NCBI GenBank assembly: GCA_022704885.1 | Contig: JAKJFO010000023.1 | Span: forward strand, 1-33,719 | Direction of reading: 5' to 3' | DNA: 33,719 nucleotides | Source of the DNA: Candidatus Rifleibacteriota bacterium | GTDB taxonomy: Bacteria; Riflebacteria; Ozemobacteria; Ozemobacterales; Ozemobacteraceae | Part shown: positions 32,976 through 33,719 of the stretch, one piece after another | Position numbering within the stretch: the first letter of the stretch is position 1 | How the letters are laid out: every line of letters begins with the position of its first letter | Position numbers and translations under genes: made by a program | The notes under the pieces: model-generated | Told to the model about the DNA's origin: nothing | Databases searched by the model: none | What the model saw: the letters and a program-made list of their open reading frames with translations, nothing else

Positions 32976-33433
32976 TTCAGATCCTTTAATAAGCAAAATT
33001 TTACCGGGCTCATGGCCTTAACACCTACTCCGGCTCGACCAGCCTTTTTTACCAGCTTTTCATCACATGACACGAAATACTCTGCCCCGACCTCGGCAAA
33101 TGCTAGGTGGGCCGCATCTCCCAGACCGAAACCCTTAGCTATAAGCTCTTCTGTTCTCTGTTTCGCCAACTGTCTGTCACAATTTATATGAACGCCCAGA
33201 TTTCCAAGAATTGACAACGCACTTATTCTTTCCTGGTCGTTTTCAATGCTCTTCAATTCATAATAATGAACAGGCGAAACCATAAGAACGAATCTGGAAC
33301 TTTTAACGTAGTTCAGAATCAGATAATAAGCATCTGTCTCAAGTCTTATCCTGAGATAGCTCTGGTCATCATAGGGTCTGCAGATAGTGCAAACATCAAG
33401 ATAAATCTTTTCTACAGACTTTTTCTTACTCAT
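32972..33433 (-). CDS. PIN-domain protein (putative ribonuclease toxin)
   Basis: PIN domains are Mg-dependent RNases and form the toxin of VapBC-like modules. The 153-residue product starts with KIYLDVCTICRPYDDQSYLRIRLETDAYYLIL, where the first Asp (near 12) is the expected metal ligand. Later it has GFGLGDAAHLAFAEVGAEYFVSCDEKLVKKA, supplying further acidic residues (Asp in LGDAAHL and SCDEKL). This N-terminus matches a PIN subgroup found widely as YLDVCxxxRPFDDQ. Length is slightly above the usual 130-140. It is coupled by ATGA to the small gene at 32975. The ribosome binding site is weak. The local sequence looks more A/T-rich than the window core, consistent with acquisition. Confidence 0.8.
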   Translation of the reverse strand: MSKKKSVEKIYLDVCTICRPYDDQSYLRIRLETDAYYLILNYVKSSRFVLMVSPVHYYELKSIENDQERISALSILGNLGVHINCDRQLAKQRTEELIAKGFGLGDAAHLAFAEVGAEYFVSCDEKLVKKAGRAGVGVKAMSPVKFCLLKDLK

Positions 33434-33579
33434 ATCAAAGATTTTACAGGGTTATCCTGCCGATGTCCATGCAAAACCACAAAAACGCAGAAGATGTTTG
33501 TCCTGCAGCCTGTCCCAGATTTGTGCCAATGAGCCAGTCGGTTGCTCTTACGCTGACTGGTCGATATTCGCAGGAACTG

Positions 33580-33609
33580 TTGATTTACAACGAGGTGGCA
33601 GGGTATCAT
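33580..33609 (+). promoter_or_regulatory. possible promoter of the Rpn-like gene
   Basis: TTGATT (33580-33585) and TATCAT (33604-33609) are 18 bases apart and about 30 bases upstream of the ATG at 33640. Moderate match only. The rest of 33434-33639 shows no gene that I can support. Confidence 0.35.
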
Positions 33610-33639
33610 ACTGATGATGTCTTCAATAAGGACAAAAGC

Positions 33640-33719
33640 ATGGCAAAGCGCGCAGATTATGATTCTCCATGGAAGGATCTGGTCGAGAAATATTTCCAGC
33701 AGTTCATGGAATTTTTCTT
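33640..33719 (+). CDS. 5' end of an Rpn/DUF4351-like nuclease or cytosolic protein, cut by the window edge
   Basis: The visible 26 residues read MAKRADYDSPWKDLVEKYFQ then QFMEFF. The DYDSPWKxxxExYFxxFxxFF opening is typical of a PD-(D/E)XK-type family annotated as Rpn-like transposase or DUF4351 cytosolic protein. Members spread with mobile DNA. AAGGAC lies about 8 bases before the ATG. Catalytic residues are beyond the window, so completeness is unknown. Confidence 0.6.
   Translation, partial: MAKRADYDSPWKDLVEKYFQQFMEFF

Overview
The window is a gene-dense bacterial chromosome segment of moderately high GC, on my visual impression. Lipoprotein signal peptides, UDP/dTDP/GDP-sugar genes and a Gld-type ABC exporter point to a Gram-negative-type envelope. 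The gene mix (a RecJ with a large central insert, a YgfK-type multi-domain oxidoreductase, GldA/F/G plus a DUF4340 protein, and many intergenic CGCAGATT- and ACAAAG-type repeats) suggests an uncultivated lineage, such as a candidate phylum recovered from metagenomes. I cannot assign a phylum from this sequence alone.

Layout. 1-5.6 kb (minus): a coupled operon of a membrane protein of unknown function, a GAF-GAF-HD-GYP signalling protein and recJ, whose 3' part is out of frame. 5.7-5.8 kb: tRNA-Pro(CGG) with its own promoter and terminator. 5.8-11.6 kb: manB/cpsG, comF, a FemAB-type aminoacyltransferase, rfbB and galE. 11.6-14.8 kb: ygfK, coupled to galE. 14.8-15.5 kb: a gene-free, repeat-rich stretch. 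15.5-21.2 kb: a Gfo/Idh/MocA-type oxidoreductase, a LegC-type aminotransferase, two related lipoproteins (one with a regular cysteine ladder) and a family-4 glycosyltransferase. 21.6-26.7 kb: a gldA-gldF-gldG operon ending in a DUF4340 protein fused to a parvulin prolyl isomerase domain. 26.8-32.0 kb: manC, an unknown membrane protein, gmd and fcl. 32.0-33.7 kb: a junkyard of toxin-antitoxin-like pieces: a decayed zeta-toxin-like tail with its small partner, a PIN-domain gene with its small partner, another small orphan, and the start of an Rpn-like nuclease gene.

Functionally, manB, manC, gmd and fcl together cover mannose-6-phosphate to GDP-L-fucose. rfbB and galE supply dTDP-4-keto-6-deoxyglucose and UDP-galactose. 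LegC, the oxidoreductase and the glycosyltransferase fit modified-sugar and surface-glycan assembly. The Gld-like ABC system is a separate envelope module.

Most interesting items: (1) a dispersed two-hairpin element in three copies, with a constant CTCCT loop and changes on both sides of its stems; (2) two neighbouring lipoproteins that share an N-terminal module and a promoter-region block but have unrelated C-termini, one a CX3C/CX4C ladder; (3) the DUF4340-parvulin fusion in the Gld operon; (4) a dead zeta-toxin remnant fused to the end of fcl beside an intact small partner gene; (5) duplicated intergenic blocks directly upstream of both gmd and fcl, with a CTCGTG microsatellite.
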